A stretch of DNA of 60,671 nucleotides from an uncultured Duncaniella sp. (GTDB taxonomy: Bacteria > Bacteroidota > Bacteroidia > Bacteroidales > Muribaculaceae): the NCBI RefSeq assembly GCF_910577345.1, contig NZ_CAJTMT010000020.1, forward strand, positions 1 to 60,671. Reading direction: 5' to 3'. The position numbers and the translations under genes were made by a program. Positions 1 through 9,839 of this stretch are shown here, piece after piece. Position 1 is the first letter of the stretch; every line of letters begins with the position of its first letter. The notes under the pieces were generated by a model that did no database searches, was not told the origin of the DNA, and saw only the letters and a list, made by a program, of their open reading frames with translations.

Positions 1-2726
1 CCTCCCTCACCGCTATCTATGGTGCGAAGGGTGGTAACGGTGTAGTCATCGTGACAACCAAGTCCGCTCAGGAAGGCAAGACTCAGGTTTCGCTCAATCT
101 TCAGGGTTCTGTCAGCCACATTTCCAAGAAGCTTGACCTTCTGGATGCCTACGGATTCGTAGATTACCAGTGGGACTTCGCAACCGGTCGTTCGAAATCT
201 TCAAGCGCAGCCCGTCTGTTCCGCTACAACTTCGGTAACATCCGTGACCTTGACCTCTATCGCAGCGCTCCCACCCACGATTGGCAGGACGAGGTGATGG
301 GTAATGATCCTTTCTCTTATTCGACCAACCTTTCTATCGGTGGCGGTAACGACAAGACCCGCTATAACATCTCGTTCACCCAGTCTGACGACCGCGGTAT
401 CATCATGGGTTCAGGCGTACGCCGTACCAACATCCACACCAAACTCCAGACCAAGCTTCTCCCCAACCTCACACTCCAGTACAATCCTAAGATTTCGTAT
501 CGTCGTGACGAGGGTGCAGGTGGCGACAACGTGGGCACAGGCGGTATCATCGACGTGCTCCGCTATCGTCCGACCAACGGTATCCGCGAACTTGGCGGTG
601 GTATCACGTGGACTCCCGGTGCAGCCGACCCTGACCAGGAAGCCCTCTTCGAATACACCAACCCTGTCAACGACATCCGTACAAATGTGCGTAAGAAGCA
701 CGCTTACACCATTGCCAACCAGGCTTCTCTCGAGTTCAAGCCTATCCAGAACCTTACTCTCCGCACCGAAGGCAACTATACATTCTCATTCAGCGACGAC
801 AACCGTTTCTGGGGTCCCCTGACTAAAACCGGTCGCGATAACCAGACTCTTCCCGTCGCTCAGGTTGAAAAGAAGCAGACAACACAGTACACGTGGACCA
901 CAACTGCTTCCTACGATTGGTCAATCAAGGAGAAGAACAATTTCTACGCTCTCGTCGGTTTCGAGCTTTACCACAAGCAGGGTGAGTCAACTACGCAGAA
1001 GAACCGTTATTTCCCCCGCGAAATCACGGCTGACAAGGCGATCCACAATCTCGGTCTCGGCAAGCCTTGGGTTTCTGAATCAAGCCTCGGCACTGCAGAC
1101 CGCACCACTTCATACTTCGGTCAGCTCAACTACAACTATGACCACAAGTATCTCCTCTCGGCTACATTCCGTGCCGACGGTTCGACAATGTTCGCTCCCG
1201 GTCATCAGTGGGGCTACTTCCCCTCGGTTTCAGGTGCATGGGTTATCTCAAGCGAGGATTTCATGAAGGATCTCAGCTGGCTCACGGAACTTAAGCTCCG
1301 TGCTGCTATCGGTAAGGCCGGTAACAACCGTATCAAAGCTGACATGTGGCGTTATCTCTACACCTCCAACGGTTCAGGTGGTCCCAACTTTGGTGAATCT
1401 GCAGAGAACCCTGATGGTGAACTCTACTACGACACCTCTAACTATCTCCCCAACCCTGACATCAAGTGGGAGACTACCCTCACCCGCAACTTCGCTCTCG
1501 ACCTTTCATTCTTCAACGGTCGTCTGCGTATCACTCCGGAATACTACTGGAACACAACCTCCGACCTTATCTATGAGGCAGACGTGCTGACCACCATCGG
1601 CTATGGCAAGCAGTTTCAGAACATCGGTCAGGTGACCAACCGCGGTTTTGAAATCTCTGTCAACGGCGACATTCTCCGTGGTAAGGATTATGTCCTCTCG
1701 GCCAACTTCAACCTCGGTGCCAACAAGATGAAGGTCGACAAGCTCACAGGCGATGAAAACTTCCTCGAACTCCGTCACTCCCGCGCCAACACTGACGCCG
1801 GTAACAACTACCGTCTTGAAGTCGGTGGCGAAGTAGGTCTTATCTATGGTTATGTCTACGACGGTCTTTATGGCTTTGACGAATTCACCTACAACGCAGC
1901 AAAGTCTGCCTACGATCCCATCCCCCAGGTGTTCGATGAGAACGGCAAGCTCGTCTCGGGTACAATACTTATGGACAATATGTATAACTCGAATGACCAG
2001 GGCGCACAGACCCAGCCCGGTAAGCCCAAATTCAAGGACCTCAACGGCGATGGCGTGATTGACCAGAACGACAAGACCATCATCGGCCGCACGACTCCCA
2101 AACTTCAGGGTGGTTTCGGCCTCAACGGTCAGTATAAGGGTTTTGACTTCACAGCCAACTTCACCTTCTTCCTTGACTTCGACGTCTACAACGCAACTGC
2201 CTACCGTCTGTCATCCTCGATGAACAACAAGAACAATTTCTACAATGTCCTCTCGTCGTTCAACAAGGGCACACGTTGGACCTACACTGATGTCGAGAAG
2301 CGTTGGGAACACATGCTTGGCAACACTCAGGGCACATGGACCAACTTCGAAGGTTCAGGCGTTCCCATGACTGAAAACAGAGAGCTCTGGGGCTATGAGA
2401 TGTATCAGTACATCAATGGCAACCGCAAGGAATGGAACCCCGCCGACATCACCAAGGAATACACCATTTCACGTTTCGTTGAGGACGGTTCATTCCTCCG
2501 TTGTACCGACATCACCCTCGGCTACTCACTTCCCCAGAACATCATCAGCAAGGCCGGCATGTCGAAGCTCCGTGTCTACGGTTCTGTGACCAATCCGTTC
2601 ATCATTACCAGCTATTCCGGATATGACCCCGAAGTTGATGTGCAGAGCGGCCTCACTCCTTCCTACGATATGAACCGCTACCCGCGTTCACGTAGCTACG
2701 TTTTCGGTCTTAACGTGACCTTCTAA
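1..2726 (+). CDS. SusC-family TonB-dependent transporter, 5' truncated by window edge
   Basis: The reading frame is open from base 3. The apparent GTG start at 51 is an artefact, because the codons before it match residues of the second SusC in this window (11890-15195). By that alignment about 229 N-terminal residues are missing: signal peptide, carboxypeptidase-D-like domain and the start of the plug. What remains is the end of the plug (SLTAIYGAKGGNGVV) and the whole beta-barrel, ending in the aromatic FGLNVTF typical of outer-membrane barrels. The family imports oligosaccharides across the outer membrane with a SusD lid. The next gene is susD-like, 33 bases downstream. The neighbouring genes suggest a pectic substrate, which is inference. 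Confidence 0.95.
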   Translation, partial: SLTAIYGAKGGNGVVIVTTKSAQEGKTQVSLNLQGSVSHISKKLDLLDAYGFVDYQWDFATGRSKSSSAARLFRYNFGNIRDLDLYRSAPTHDWQDEVMGNDPFSYSTNLSIGGGNDKTRYNISFTQSDDRGIIMGSGVRRTNIHTKLQTKLLPNLTLQYNPKISYRRDEGAGGDNVGTGGIIDVLRYRPTNGIRELGGGITWTPGAADPDQEALFEYTNPVNDIRTNVRKKHAYTIANQASLEFKPIQNLTLRTEGNYTFSFSDDNRFWGPLTKTGRDNQTLPVAQVEKKQTTQYTWTTTASYDWSIKEKNNFYALVGFELYHKQGESTTQKNRYFPREITADKAIHNLGLGKPWVSESSLGTADRTTSYFGQLNYNYDHKYLLSATFRADGSTMFAPGHQWGYFPSVSGAWVISSEDFMKDLSWLTELKLRAAIGKAGNNRIKADMWRYLYTSNGSGGPNFGESAENPDGELYYDTSNYLPNPDIKWETTLTRNFALDLSFFNGRLRITPEYYWNTTSDLIYEADVLTTIGYGKQFQNIGQVTNRGFEISVNGDILRGKDYVLSANFNLGANKMKVDKLTGDENFLELRHSRANTDAGNNYRLEVGGEVGLIYGYVYDGLYGFDEFTYNAAKSAYDPIPQVFDENGKLVSGTILMDNMYNSNDQGAQTQPGKPKFKDLNGDGVIDQNDKTIIGRTTPKLQGGFGLNGQYKGFDFTANFTFFLDFDVYNATAYRLSSSMNNKNNFYNVLSSFNKGTRWTYTDVEKRWEHMLGNTQGTWTNFEGSGVPMTENRELWGYEMYQYINGNRKEWNPADITKEYTISRFVEDGSFLRCTDITLGYSLPQNIISKAGMSKLRVYGSVTNPFIITSYSGYDPEVDVQSGLTPSYDMNRYPRSRSYVFGLNVTF

Positions 2727-2759
2727 TTAAATCATAATACCAATTACGGAATAATCACA

Positions 2760-4832
2760 ATGAAATTTCGCAATATATTTTTAACAGGTCTCTCGGTAGT
2801 GGCACTTGCCTCATGCTCGGACTATCTGGACGTTGATGCTCCTTCGAAGAACGACCCGGACTATGTTTACTCCGACAAGACCGAGATGAACAATGCCCTC
2901 AACGGTATCTACACTGCCATGCTGAGCAGCGACACCTATGGCGACAAGCTGTACTCAACCTACGTCATGAACACTGACGTTGACTTCAAGACCAACTCCG
3001 GCCGATTCCTTTCAGGTTCGAACTGGTATCGCTACGATGCTGACCCCGACGGAGGAAACATCAACTCGACATGGAAGCAGCAGTATGCAACCATCGAATT
3101 GGCCAACCTCTTCGTGGAGGGCACCGAATCATCGTCGCTCTACAATCCGGAGGATGAGACCGAATATGCTGAAATACGCCAGATGCTTGGCGAGGCTAAG
3201 GTGATACGCGCCATCGTCTACCATGACCTCACCTGGATGTTCGGTGACGTTCCTTTCTCGTTCAATTCTTCGCGTACTGCAACCGAGAAGATCTATCCCA
3301 TCATGGACCGTGCTGAAATCCTTGACAATATCATCGAGGATCTTAAGGGAATTGCCGACGACATGAAGTTTGCCGATGAACTTTCAGATGGAGTTGAACG
3401 CATCTCTAAAGAAATGGCATGGGCTATGATCGCGCGCATCGCGCAGACTGCCGCCGGCTATACCCTCCGTCCCGACGGTGAAAGCTACGGCAAGATGGTC
3501 CGCATGAATGACAACTATCTTGACTATTACGCCATCACCCGTGACTATGCACAGAAGGTGATTGATTCACAGAAACATCGTCTCGGCAAGGAATTCTATC
3601 AGGTGTTCTATGATGAATGTAACTTTGCCCCCGCTTCAGGCGATGACGTCATCTGGGAAATCCCTTTCGCAAAGACAGCAAGCGGACGCGTAGGCTATGC
3701 CCACGGCCCCAAGATGGACTCCTATCAGAGCGAGACTCCCCATAACTATGGAGAGGCCAAGTCTGATGTTCGCCTTAACGCCACATATCGTTTCATGTTC
3801 AACGAAAACGATGTCCGCCGCGACTATATCAACCAGCTCACAGAGTATGATGCCCCCAATGGCGATGCGATATTTGACAATACCTATACCGTAGCCAACG
3901 GCAAATGGTCGAAACTTTGGGTAAGAGGTGGACTCGGAAACCAGACTACCGATAAGACCGGTATCAATTTCCCTTTCATGCGCTACGCCGACGTGCTTCT
4001 CATGTATGCTGAGGCTATCAATGAGATCGAACATGGTGTGGGAGGTCCTGCCGGAGCTAAAGCAATGGAAGCTGTCGCTCAGGTTCGTCATCGTGCTTTC
4101 CCCAACAATCCTGAACTTGTTGAGCCCTATATCTCAGCCCGCACCTCAGAGGATGCTTTCCGCAAGCTCGTGCTTGATGAACGCAAGTTTGAGTTCGCAG
4201 GTGAAAACATGCGTTGGCGCGACCTCGTACGTCATGATCTTCTTGCAGAAAATGTTTATTGGACATTCTACCGTTACATTTCTCTTGCCGAGGCTTCTGA
4301 ATCGTCGTCTTCAAATCTCTCGCATGTTGCCTCTTATGATTTTGACGGCAATGACGAGGCTTATGACAAAGTTCCTTTCACCATCTACAATATCCGTTCA
4401 ATTGACAATAAGATGACTGTTGATGGGGTTGAAATGCCGGTATATCCACAGAACGTGTTCCCCAATCAGGATGTCAAAATATGCCGTATCCTTAATCCTT
4501 ACAAGACAATGTCGTCTTCAGAAGTCAATGCTATGGGTCTCAGAGATGTCCGCCAGGATATCATTGAATGGTCTAAGGAAGGTTCAATCCGCAACGATCT
4601 CCGTTTCTCGCTCCGCGGTTATATCTATATGACTCCCGATGAAGGCGACGAAAACGGTGCAGGCGGTGTCGTCATGATTAATGACAATGGCCGTTTCGCC
4701 ATGGATTCGCGAGATCTCGCTTCCTTCCCCAACCGCACCAATCTTCCCGTCATCCGTTACATTCTTCCTATCCCCCGTGCGGTTATCAGCCGCTCTCAGG
4801 GACGCTATGAGAACAAATACGGTTATAAGTAA
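2760..4832 (+). CDS. SusD/RagB-family glycan-binding lipoprotein
   Basis: A 690-residue SusD homologue. A lipoprotein signal ends at Cys19 (ALASC), followed by SDYLDV, the usual start of a mature SusD. The C-terminal half carries family hallmarks: FMRYADVLLMYAEA and LDERKFEFAGENMRWRDL. The family forms a lipid-anchored lid over a SusC barrel and captures glycan. It follows the truncated SusC directly and precedes a surface-type lipoprotein, the normal SusC-SusD-accessory order. It is clearly related to the SusD at 9840-11849: the first 30 residues are nearly identical. Ligand specificity cannot be read from sequence. Confidence 0.95.
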   Translation: MKFRNIFLTGLSVVALASCSDYLDVDAPSKNDPDYVYSDKTEMNNALNGIYTAMLSSDTYGDKLYSTYVMNTDVDFKTNSGRFLSGSNWYRYDADPDGGNINSTWKQQYATIELANLFVEGTESSSLYNPEDETEYAEIRQMLGEAKVIRAIVYHDLTWMFGDVPFSFNSSRTATEKIYPIMDRAEILDNIIEDLKGIADDMKFADELSDGVERISKEMAWAMIARIAQTAAGYTLRPDGESYGKMVRMNDNYLDYYAITRDYAQKVIDSQKHRLGKEFYQVFYDECNFAPASGDDVIWEIPFAKTASGRVGYAHGPKMDSYQSETPHNYGEAKSDVRLNATYRFMFNENDVRRDYINQLTEYDAPNGDAIFDNTYTVANGKWSKLWVRGGLGNQTTDKTGINFPFMRYADVLLMYAEAINEIEHGVGGPAGAKAMEAVAQVRHRAFPNNPELVEPYISARTSEDAFRKLVLDERKFEFAGENMRWRDLVRHDLLAENVYWTFYRYISLAEASESSSSNLSHVASYDFDGNDEAYDKVPFTIYNIRSIDNKMTVDGVEMPVYPQNVFPNQDVKICRILNPYKTMSSSEVNAMGLRDVRQDIIEWSKEGSIRNDLRFSLRGYIYMTPDEGDENGAGGVVMINDNGRFAMDSRDLASFPNRTNLPVIRYILPIPRAVISRSQGRYENKYGYK

Positions 4833-4859
4833 CTCACAACCTTGAATAACTAAAGAACA

Positions 4860-7148
4860 ATGAAAAAATTCATATATGCTCTTACGCTTCTCGTTGCTCT
4901 TGGTGCAACTTCGTGTAAGGACGACGATGTAAATTTCTCACCGGTAGATCTGGACCGAATGCCAAGAACAATGTTCAGATCCGAGCATACCACTAATGTA
5001 AAGCCGGAGAACGACGATTATTCTTCAAAACTTGTCCCCAAGACAAGAAATACTGTCCAACTCCACTGGTTCGGTATTCAAGGGGCTGCAGGCTATGAGA
5101 TCCGTTATGCGGAGAACCTCAACACCGGTCTTCTTGAGGACTGGAATGATCCTGCAAAGATTGTTGAATCCTTTATCGTAGGTCCGGACGTGACCCACGT
5201 TGAGATTCCCAACCTTAACTATGGCACCGACTACCGTTTTATCATCCGTGTACTTTCGCCCAAGGGTGAAGGCCATCACTCTGAATGGTATGGACTCGGC
5301 GGTGGCCGCGAATGGGAGGATTACTGCGGTATCAAGACTGATGACCGCTACACCACTCCCGGTATCTGCGGACAGAAGGAAAAGGATTACCATGAAGTTA
5401 CCTTTACTTATAAGCTCGCTTTTGATGCCAAGGACTATTCATCGTCAGACCTCATGGAGACTCTTGAGGACGGCACACCCAACCCCGACTACATCAAGAA
5501 CCGCTTCGATGTCGATAACAACGGCAATTTCGTTGTCAGCACAATCGTAGTCAAACCCGCTCCTTTTAATCCGAATGCCAAGATGCCTGACGGATTTGTC
5601 AATGGTCTCCGTACACTGACAGATGAGGAAAAGGCTGCCGGCGAGATCCGCCTTACCGGTCTTGACGAAAACTGCGGATACTACATCACCCTCCGCAATG
5701 ATTCACGCATGTTCACCTATACAAACATGTCAGGTGAAACTATCAGCACCGACATCGATGCTGAATACAATCAGGTTTTTGTCCGCACCAAGGGTGACCC
5801 CGGTGACCCAATCATCATCGAGCCTATCGTTGACCCCAATGACACAATTCCCGGTGCAGTAGAGTACAATGCAACACGTATTGACACCATCATCACCAAC
5901 TTTGTAAACTCAAATGAGATTGCAGAAGGCCAGGTTTACTATCTCCGTGGTGGACACAACTACTACACTACAGGTAACCCCCTCGTGCAGAAAGGCTTCA
6001 CCCTCGCCACACATCCCGACGACCTCGCAGCAGGCAAGCGTGCCGTTGTTTATCTCGGCGGTATCTCCCTTAAGGGTGGCAACCCCGTGACCGGAAACTG
6101 GGTGCTTGGTAAGAACAAGGAAGCAGGCGACGTTGATGCTCCTATCGAAATCGGCGACGTCATTTTCGAAGGCATTGACTTCCAGTGTCCTCTTGCCCGC
6201 AACTTTGGCGACGGCAGCGCTACCGGTAACTACTTCGTCAACATGTACTCAGGCGGTCTTGCCGTGTCATTTGAATCGTTCCAGCTTAAGAACTGTACAT
6301 TCCAGGGCTTTACCCGTGGCTTCTTCCGTGTGCAGGGTCCCCGCTACAAAATCTTCAAGAAGATCCTTATCGAGGACTGTCTCTTCTACAATCAGGGCTA
6401 CTATGACAACAACGGTCGCGGTTACTCCTGGTTTGCAGGTGACGGTAACAATGCGAAATCAAATCTCTACAATGATTTCCAGATGCGTCGTTGCACATTC
6501 TACGATTCTCCGCGCCACGCCCTCCTCTCTGACAACAACAAGGACCTTCTCTGGGGCGATGACATCCACTTCAACATCGCTATCGAGAACTGTACGTTCA
6601 TCAACTTCTCGACCCGCTCGTCAGGCCGTATGCTCTTCGAATTCCGTTTCATGCCCAATGATTCGAAAATCACATTCAAGAACAACCTCATCGTTCTTGC
6701 ATCTGACAAGAATGATACTCGCGAACTCAACCAGTCCGGCTGTGACTTCCGCAGTATCGCCGGTGCAGCCAATGTGACATGGGATCTCAAGGACAACTAT
6801 TCGCTCGGTTCGCGTGACGCCCACATGAAGGACGACGGTATCTTCACCTCAGCCGGCTTCTCGGCCAAGAAGAACTCCATCGGCGACAAGTGGGATTGGA
6901 CTCCCGGCCTTGTTTCCGGCGATGCATCTGACCTCGTCGTTAAGACCGGTGCAACTCCGCTCCGTGCCGATGAATTCTTCCAGGCTCCCAACCCGAAGCG
7001 TACCAACTACAGCAAGGCTAATCCCCACAGGGAAGACCATGCGGCTCCCGATAACATCTTCGAGGCTCTTAAGGTCCGCGGCTCTGATGCCAAGGTTCAG
7101 TCTCACGAGATTTATCAGAAGCGCATCGGTGACCCCCGTTGGTACTAA
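4860..7148 (+). CDS. DUF4957/DUF5123-like beta-helix lipoprotein of a pectin PUL
   Basis: A 762-residue lipoprotein with the lipobox GATSC (Cys19) followed by KDDD, a charged stretch of the kind linked to surface export in Bacteroidetes. Residues about 60-160 look like a fibronectin-III fold (VQLHWFGIQGAAGYEIRY). From about residue 340 a long region shows the repeating ENCTF/FKNNL pattern of a right-handed parallel beta-helix, as in DUF4957 and DUF5123 proteins found next to pectin SusCD pairs. It is probably a surface glycan-binding protein. Lyase activity is possible, but I see no known lyase catalytic motif. It ends the triad, and a strong terminator follows at 7212. Confidence 0.85.
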   Translation: MKKFIYALTLLVALGATSCKDDDVNFSPVDLDRMPRTMFRSEHTTNVKPENDDYSSKLVPKTRNTVQLHWFGIQGAAGYEIRYAENLNTGLLEDWNDPAKIVESFIVGPDVTHVEIPNLNYGTDYRFIIRVLSPKGEGHHSEWYGLGGGREWEDYCGIKTDDRYTTPGICGQKEKDYHEVTFTYKLAFDAKDYSSSDLMETLEDGTPNPDYIKNRFDVDNNGNFVVSTIVVKPAPFNPNAKMPDGFVNGLRTLTDEEKAAGEIRLTGLDENCGYYITLRNDSRMFTYTNMSGETISTDIDAEYNQVFVRTKGDPGDPIIIEPIVDPNDTIPGAVEYNATRIDTIITNFVNSNEIAEGQVYYLRGGHNYYTTGNPLVQKGFTLATHPDDLAAGKRAVVYLGGISLKGGNPVTGNWVLGKNKEAGDVDAPIEIGDVIFEGIDFQCPLARNFGDGSATGNYFVNMYSGGLAVSFESFQLKNCTFQGFTRGFFRVQGPRYKIFKKILIEDCLFYNQGYYDNNGRGYSWFAGDGNNAKSNLYNDFQMRRCTFYDSPRHALLSDNNKDLLWGDDIHFNIAIENCTFINFSTRSSGRMLFEFRFMPNDSKITFKNNLIVLASDKNDTRELNQSGCDFRSIAGAANVTWDLKDNYSLGSRDAHMKDDGIFTSAGFSAKKNSIGDKWDWTPGLVSGDASDLVVKTGATPLRADEFFQAPNPKRTNYSKANPHREDHAAPDNIFEALKVRGSDAKVQSHEIYQKRIGDPRWY

Positions 7149-7211
7149 TCTCGAAAAAATGATGTCTACTATATTTGACTGAAATTAAATATCGGACATC
7201 TATCCAAAAGC

Positions 7212-7251
7212 CTCAGGCCGACTCCACTCCCGGAGCCGGCCTGAGTTTTTA
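7212..7251 (+). terminator. Rho-independent terminator of the left triad
   Basis: CTCAGGCCG at 7212-7220 pairs with CGGCCTGAG at 7237-7245, extended inside by CTCC/GGAG, and a T run follows immediately. Confidence 0.9.
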
Positions 7252-7316
7252 TTGCACCATAGTTGATACAGTCATAAAAGGATATAAGACTAAAAGGAAA
7301 TATCCCTTCCCCCACC

Positions 7317-7360
7317 AAAAAAAATTACCCCGCCTCTGCCCGGTGGGGCGGAGGCGGGGT
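7317..7360 (-). terminator. Rho-independent terminator of the right triad
   Basis: Read leftward, ACCCCGCCTC at 7327-7336 and GAGGCGGGGT at 7351-7360 form a GC-rich stem. The eight A residues at 7317-7324 become a U run on the minus-strand transcript. Confidence 0.88.
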
Positions 7361-7449
7361 TGAAGAGGGAGAATGAGTGCGGATGGGTTCAGCGGGTGAA
7401 CCTCATCGGTTCCGGTGACGACCGGCATCACCGGTATGGGTCATTGCAA

Positions 7450-9786
7450 TCAGTTGCGCCAGCGGGGGTCGCCGATGTTCTTCTCGACGATTACCGAGGG
7501 GAGAGTGCGGTAACGGAGAGCATTGTGGATGTCGGCAGGAGCCTCGTGGTCCGACGGATGCGGACGGGCAGCATCGTAGGCCGAGTGGACAGGATTCGGG
7601 CTGGTGAAAAGATCAGTAGCGCGGAGAGCCTGGCCGTTGTCGTCGGTGAGAGCCTTCACCTTCAGGTCATCCTTCGAACCGAGGTTACCGGGATTCCAAG
7701 TGGCGGCACCGAATGAATTCTTCGAGTTTGAGAACTGCGAACCGGTGAAGATCTTGTCGTCCTTGTCATGGCTCTCGGTGCAACCCACAGAGTAGTTGTC
7801 CGAGACATTGAAGGAGAACTCACCGCTACCCTTGACCGTGCGGATGTCGGCACCGGTCTGATAGATTGAACGCTCATCGGCAGCGTCGCGGGCGAGTACA
7901 ATCAGGTTGCGACGGAAAGAGTAGTATGAACCACCGGGAACGTAGCGGGTCTGGAAGAAGTTGCGACCCGAAGAACGGGTGGAGAAGTTGATGAAGGTGT
8001 TGCCTTCGATGCGGATGTTCCACTTCACGTTGTCGGCATAGTTGATGTCCTTGTCGTTGTCCGAGATGAGGGCAGTGCGGGGAGAGTCATACATGGTGTT
8101 GTTGGTCCATGAGAAATCGCAGAAGATGTTTGAGGTGGTCTTCGCGCCGTCACCGGCAATCCATGCATAGCCACGACCGTTGTTGTCATAGTAACCGCAG
8201 TTGTAGAAGAGGTTGCCGTCGACAACGATTTTCTTGAACGTCTTGTCTTTCTTGCCCTGAACACGGAGGAAACCGCGGATCATACGCTGGAAAGAACAGT
8301 TGCGGATTTCGAGCGACTCAAACACGACTTCCATACCGTCGGAGTACATGTTGGCGAAATAGTTGCCGGAAGCCGAAGCCACGCCGGTCTCCTGATGGCC
8401 GAAGTTGGTGGCCTTGGGACAGTCGAAATCAATGTTCTCGAAGATTACCGAGCCAACCTCGATGGGGAAGTCCGACTCGCCTGCCTGACGTTGACGGCCA
8501 AACATGAAGTTGGAAGTGTTGAGTTCGGCAGTTTCCGCACCGTATTCGTCAAGACGTACACCGATGCCGCCGAGGTATACAGTCGCACGCTTTCCAAGAG
8601 CCACATCGTCGGGGTTGGTGGCGAGAGTGAAGCCCTTTGCAATCACGGGATTCTCATAGAAGTAGTAAGCCTTACCACCTTCGAGATAGAAGACCTGACC
8701 TTCGGCGAGACGCACATTGTTGGCAAACTGACCGATGACGGTGTCGAGGGGACATGCATTGTATTCAACAGCGCCGGGGATGGGATCCTTGGCCCAGACC
8801 TTGTGCTCGATGAGGATGGGAGCACCGGGATCACCATAGATAGGCTTGCTGATTGAGTTGTAGCGGGCATCTACAATCGCGGGTTTCGAGACGTTGATAG
8901 CATTAATCTCATACTTGGCGTTCATCGTAAGACCGCCGACGCGGAAGGTTGCGACACCGTCCTTGAAATCAGTGGGCTGGAGAGTATAGTCGAGCCACTT
9001 CGACTCGATGCTTGCATCGGGAGTATCCTTGGAGGGGGTGATGACGAGCTTGTCGACCTTGAACTTGGCGGTAGCCATGTCGTTCTGGGTGCCGTCCTGC
9101 ACGAAATCGAAGTTCTTCTTGAAATCCTCGAAAATCGACTGATATTCCGATTCCTTGGTGGCGAGTTCCTTCACATGGTCAAAGACATTGATGTCGATGC
9201 TCACGATGAAGGCATCGTTGCTCTCGGCAATGTCGGCCTTGACCATCTTGGGAGTGGCGTAGCGGGGTTCGGTCACAAGACCTGCCTGCTCGGCCCACTC
9301 GCGGCCATTGCCCATGCCATACCACTTGGAGTGGCGCGACTCATTGCCGTCGGGGTGAAGCACACGGATTGCGAAACGATAGCCCTGCTCATATTCGAGG
9401 TCGTCGATGCGGAGGGTTAGCTGATCGGCGGGAACAATCTTCGAGTAGCTCCCGTCGGGCCACTGATAGAGGCGCGAAGTGTCGGTCCAATGCTCTTCGA
9501 GGCCTGAGGTCAGACCCGCTTCGGGTCCGAACTTGATTTCATAGCCTGCGGCACCCGAAACGCCATACCATGCGAGGATGACGGAGTTGAGTTCTTCGGT
9601 GAGCACACGCATTCCGTAGGGGTCGTCGGAGACATTGGTGTTCTCCTCCAGACGGAACATGGTCATCGGCATACGGTTATAGTCTTCCGCAGGATTTGCG
9701 GGCCCCATGATCTCATCGTCGTCCTTACAGGAAGCGAATCCGAGGCCGATGATGGCGGTCAGGCAGTATAATAGTGTCTTTTTCAT
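7450..9786 (-). CDS. DUF4957/DUF5123-like beta-helix lipoprotein, paralogue of 4860-7148
   Basis: A 778-residue lipoprotein with lipobox GFASC (Cys20) followed by KDDD. It shares the whole layout of the left copy: a fibronectin-III-like segment (VILAWYGVSGAAGYEIKF), a linker with PGAVEYNACPLDTVI, and a beta-helix containing CGYYDNNGRGYAWIAGDG and the conserved end IGDPRW. It is the last gene of the right triad and its terminator lies at 7317-7360. The role is probably surface glycan binding. The two copies differ most between the Fn3-like and beta-helix parts, which suggests divergence in ligand. Confidence 0.85.
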   Translation of the reverse strand: MKKTLLYCLTAIIGLGFASCKDDDEIMGPANPAEDYNRMPMTMFRLEENTNVSDDPYGMRVLTEELNSVILAWYGVSGAAGYEIKFGPEAGLTSGLEEHWTDTSRLYQWPDGSYSKIVPADQLTLRIDDLEYEQGYRFAIRVLHPDGNESRHSKWYGMGNGREWAEQAGLVTEPRYATPKMVKADIAESNDAFIVSIDINVFDHVKELATKESEYQSIFEDFKKNFDFVQDGTQNDMATAKFKVDKLVITPSKDTPDASIESKWLDYTLQPTDFKDGVATFRVGGLTMNAKYEINAINVSKPAIVDARYNSISKPIYGDPGAPILIEHKVWAKDPIPGAVEYNACPLDTVIGQFANNVRLAEGQVFYLEGGKAYYFYENPVIAKGFTLATNPDDVALGKRATVYLGGIGVRLDEYGAETAELNTSNFMFGRQRQAGESDFPIEVGSVIFENIDFDCPKATNFGHQETGVASASGNYFANMYSDGMEVVFESLEIRNCSFQRMIRGFLRVQGKKDKTFKKIVVDGNLFYNCGYYDNNGRGYAWIAGDGAKTTSNIFCDFSWTNNTMYDSPRTALISDNDKDINYADNVKWNIRIEGNTFINFSTRSSGRNFFQTRYVPGGSYYSFRRNLIVLARDAADERSIYQTGADIRTVKGSGEFSFNVSDNYSVGCTESHDKDDKIFTGSQFSNSKNSFGAATWNPGNLGSKDDLKVKALTDDNGQALRATDLFTSPNPVHSAYDAARPHPSDHEAPADIHNALRYRTLPSVIVEKNIGDPRWRN

Positions 9787-9839
9787 ATTATGAGTCTGAT
9801 GATTTAGATTTAGGAGTTGGGTTTTGAAAAAAATTGATG

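Larger units (their letters stand above)
7149..7449. other. Spacer between two convergent PUL triads
   Basis: No gene is supported here. The 301 bases hold two back-to-back terminators, one for each converging operon, annotated separately. Short open frames in the spacer lack a start signal and recognisable composition. Confidence 0.8.

Noticed and set aside
51..53. GTG at 51 as the start of the first SusC
   Set aside because: Codons 3-50 continue the conserved plug motif of the second SusC, so the gene enters from outside the window.
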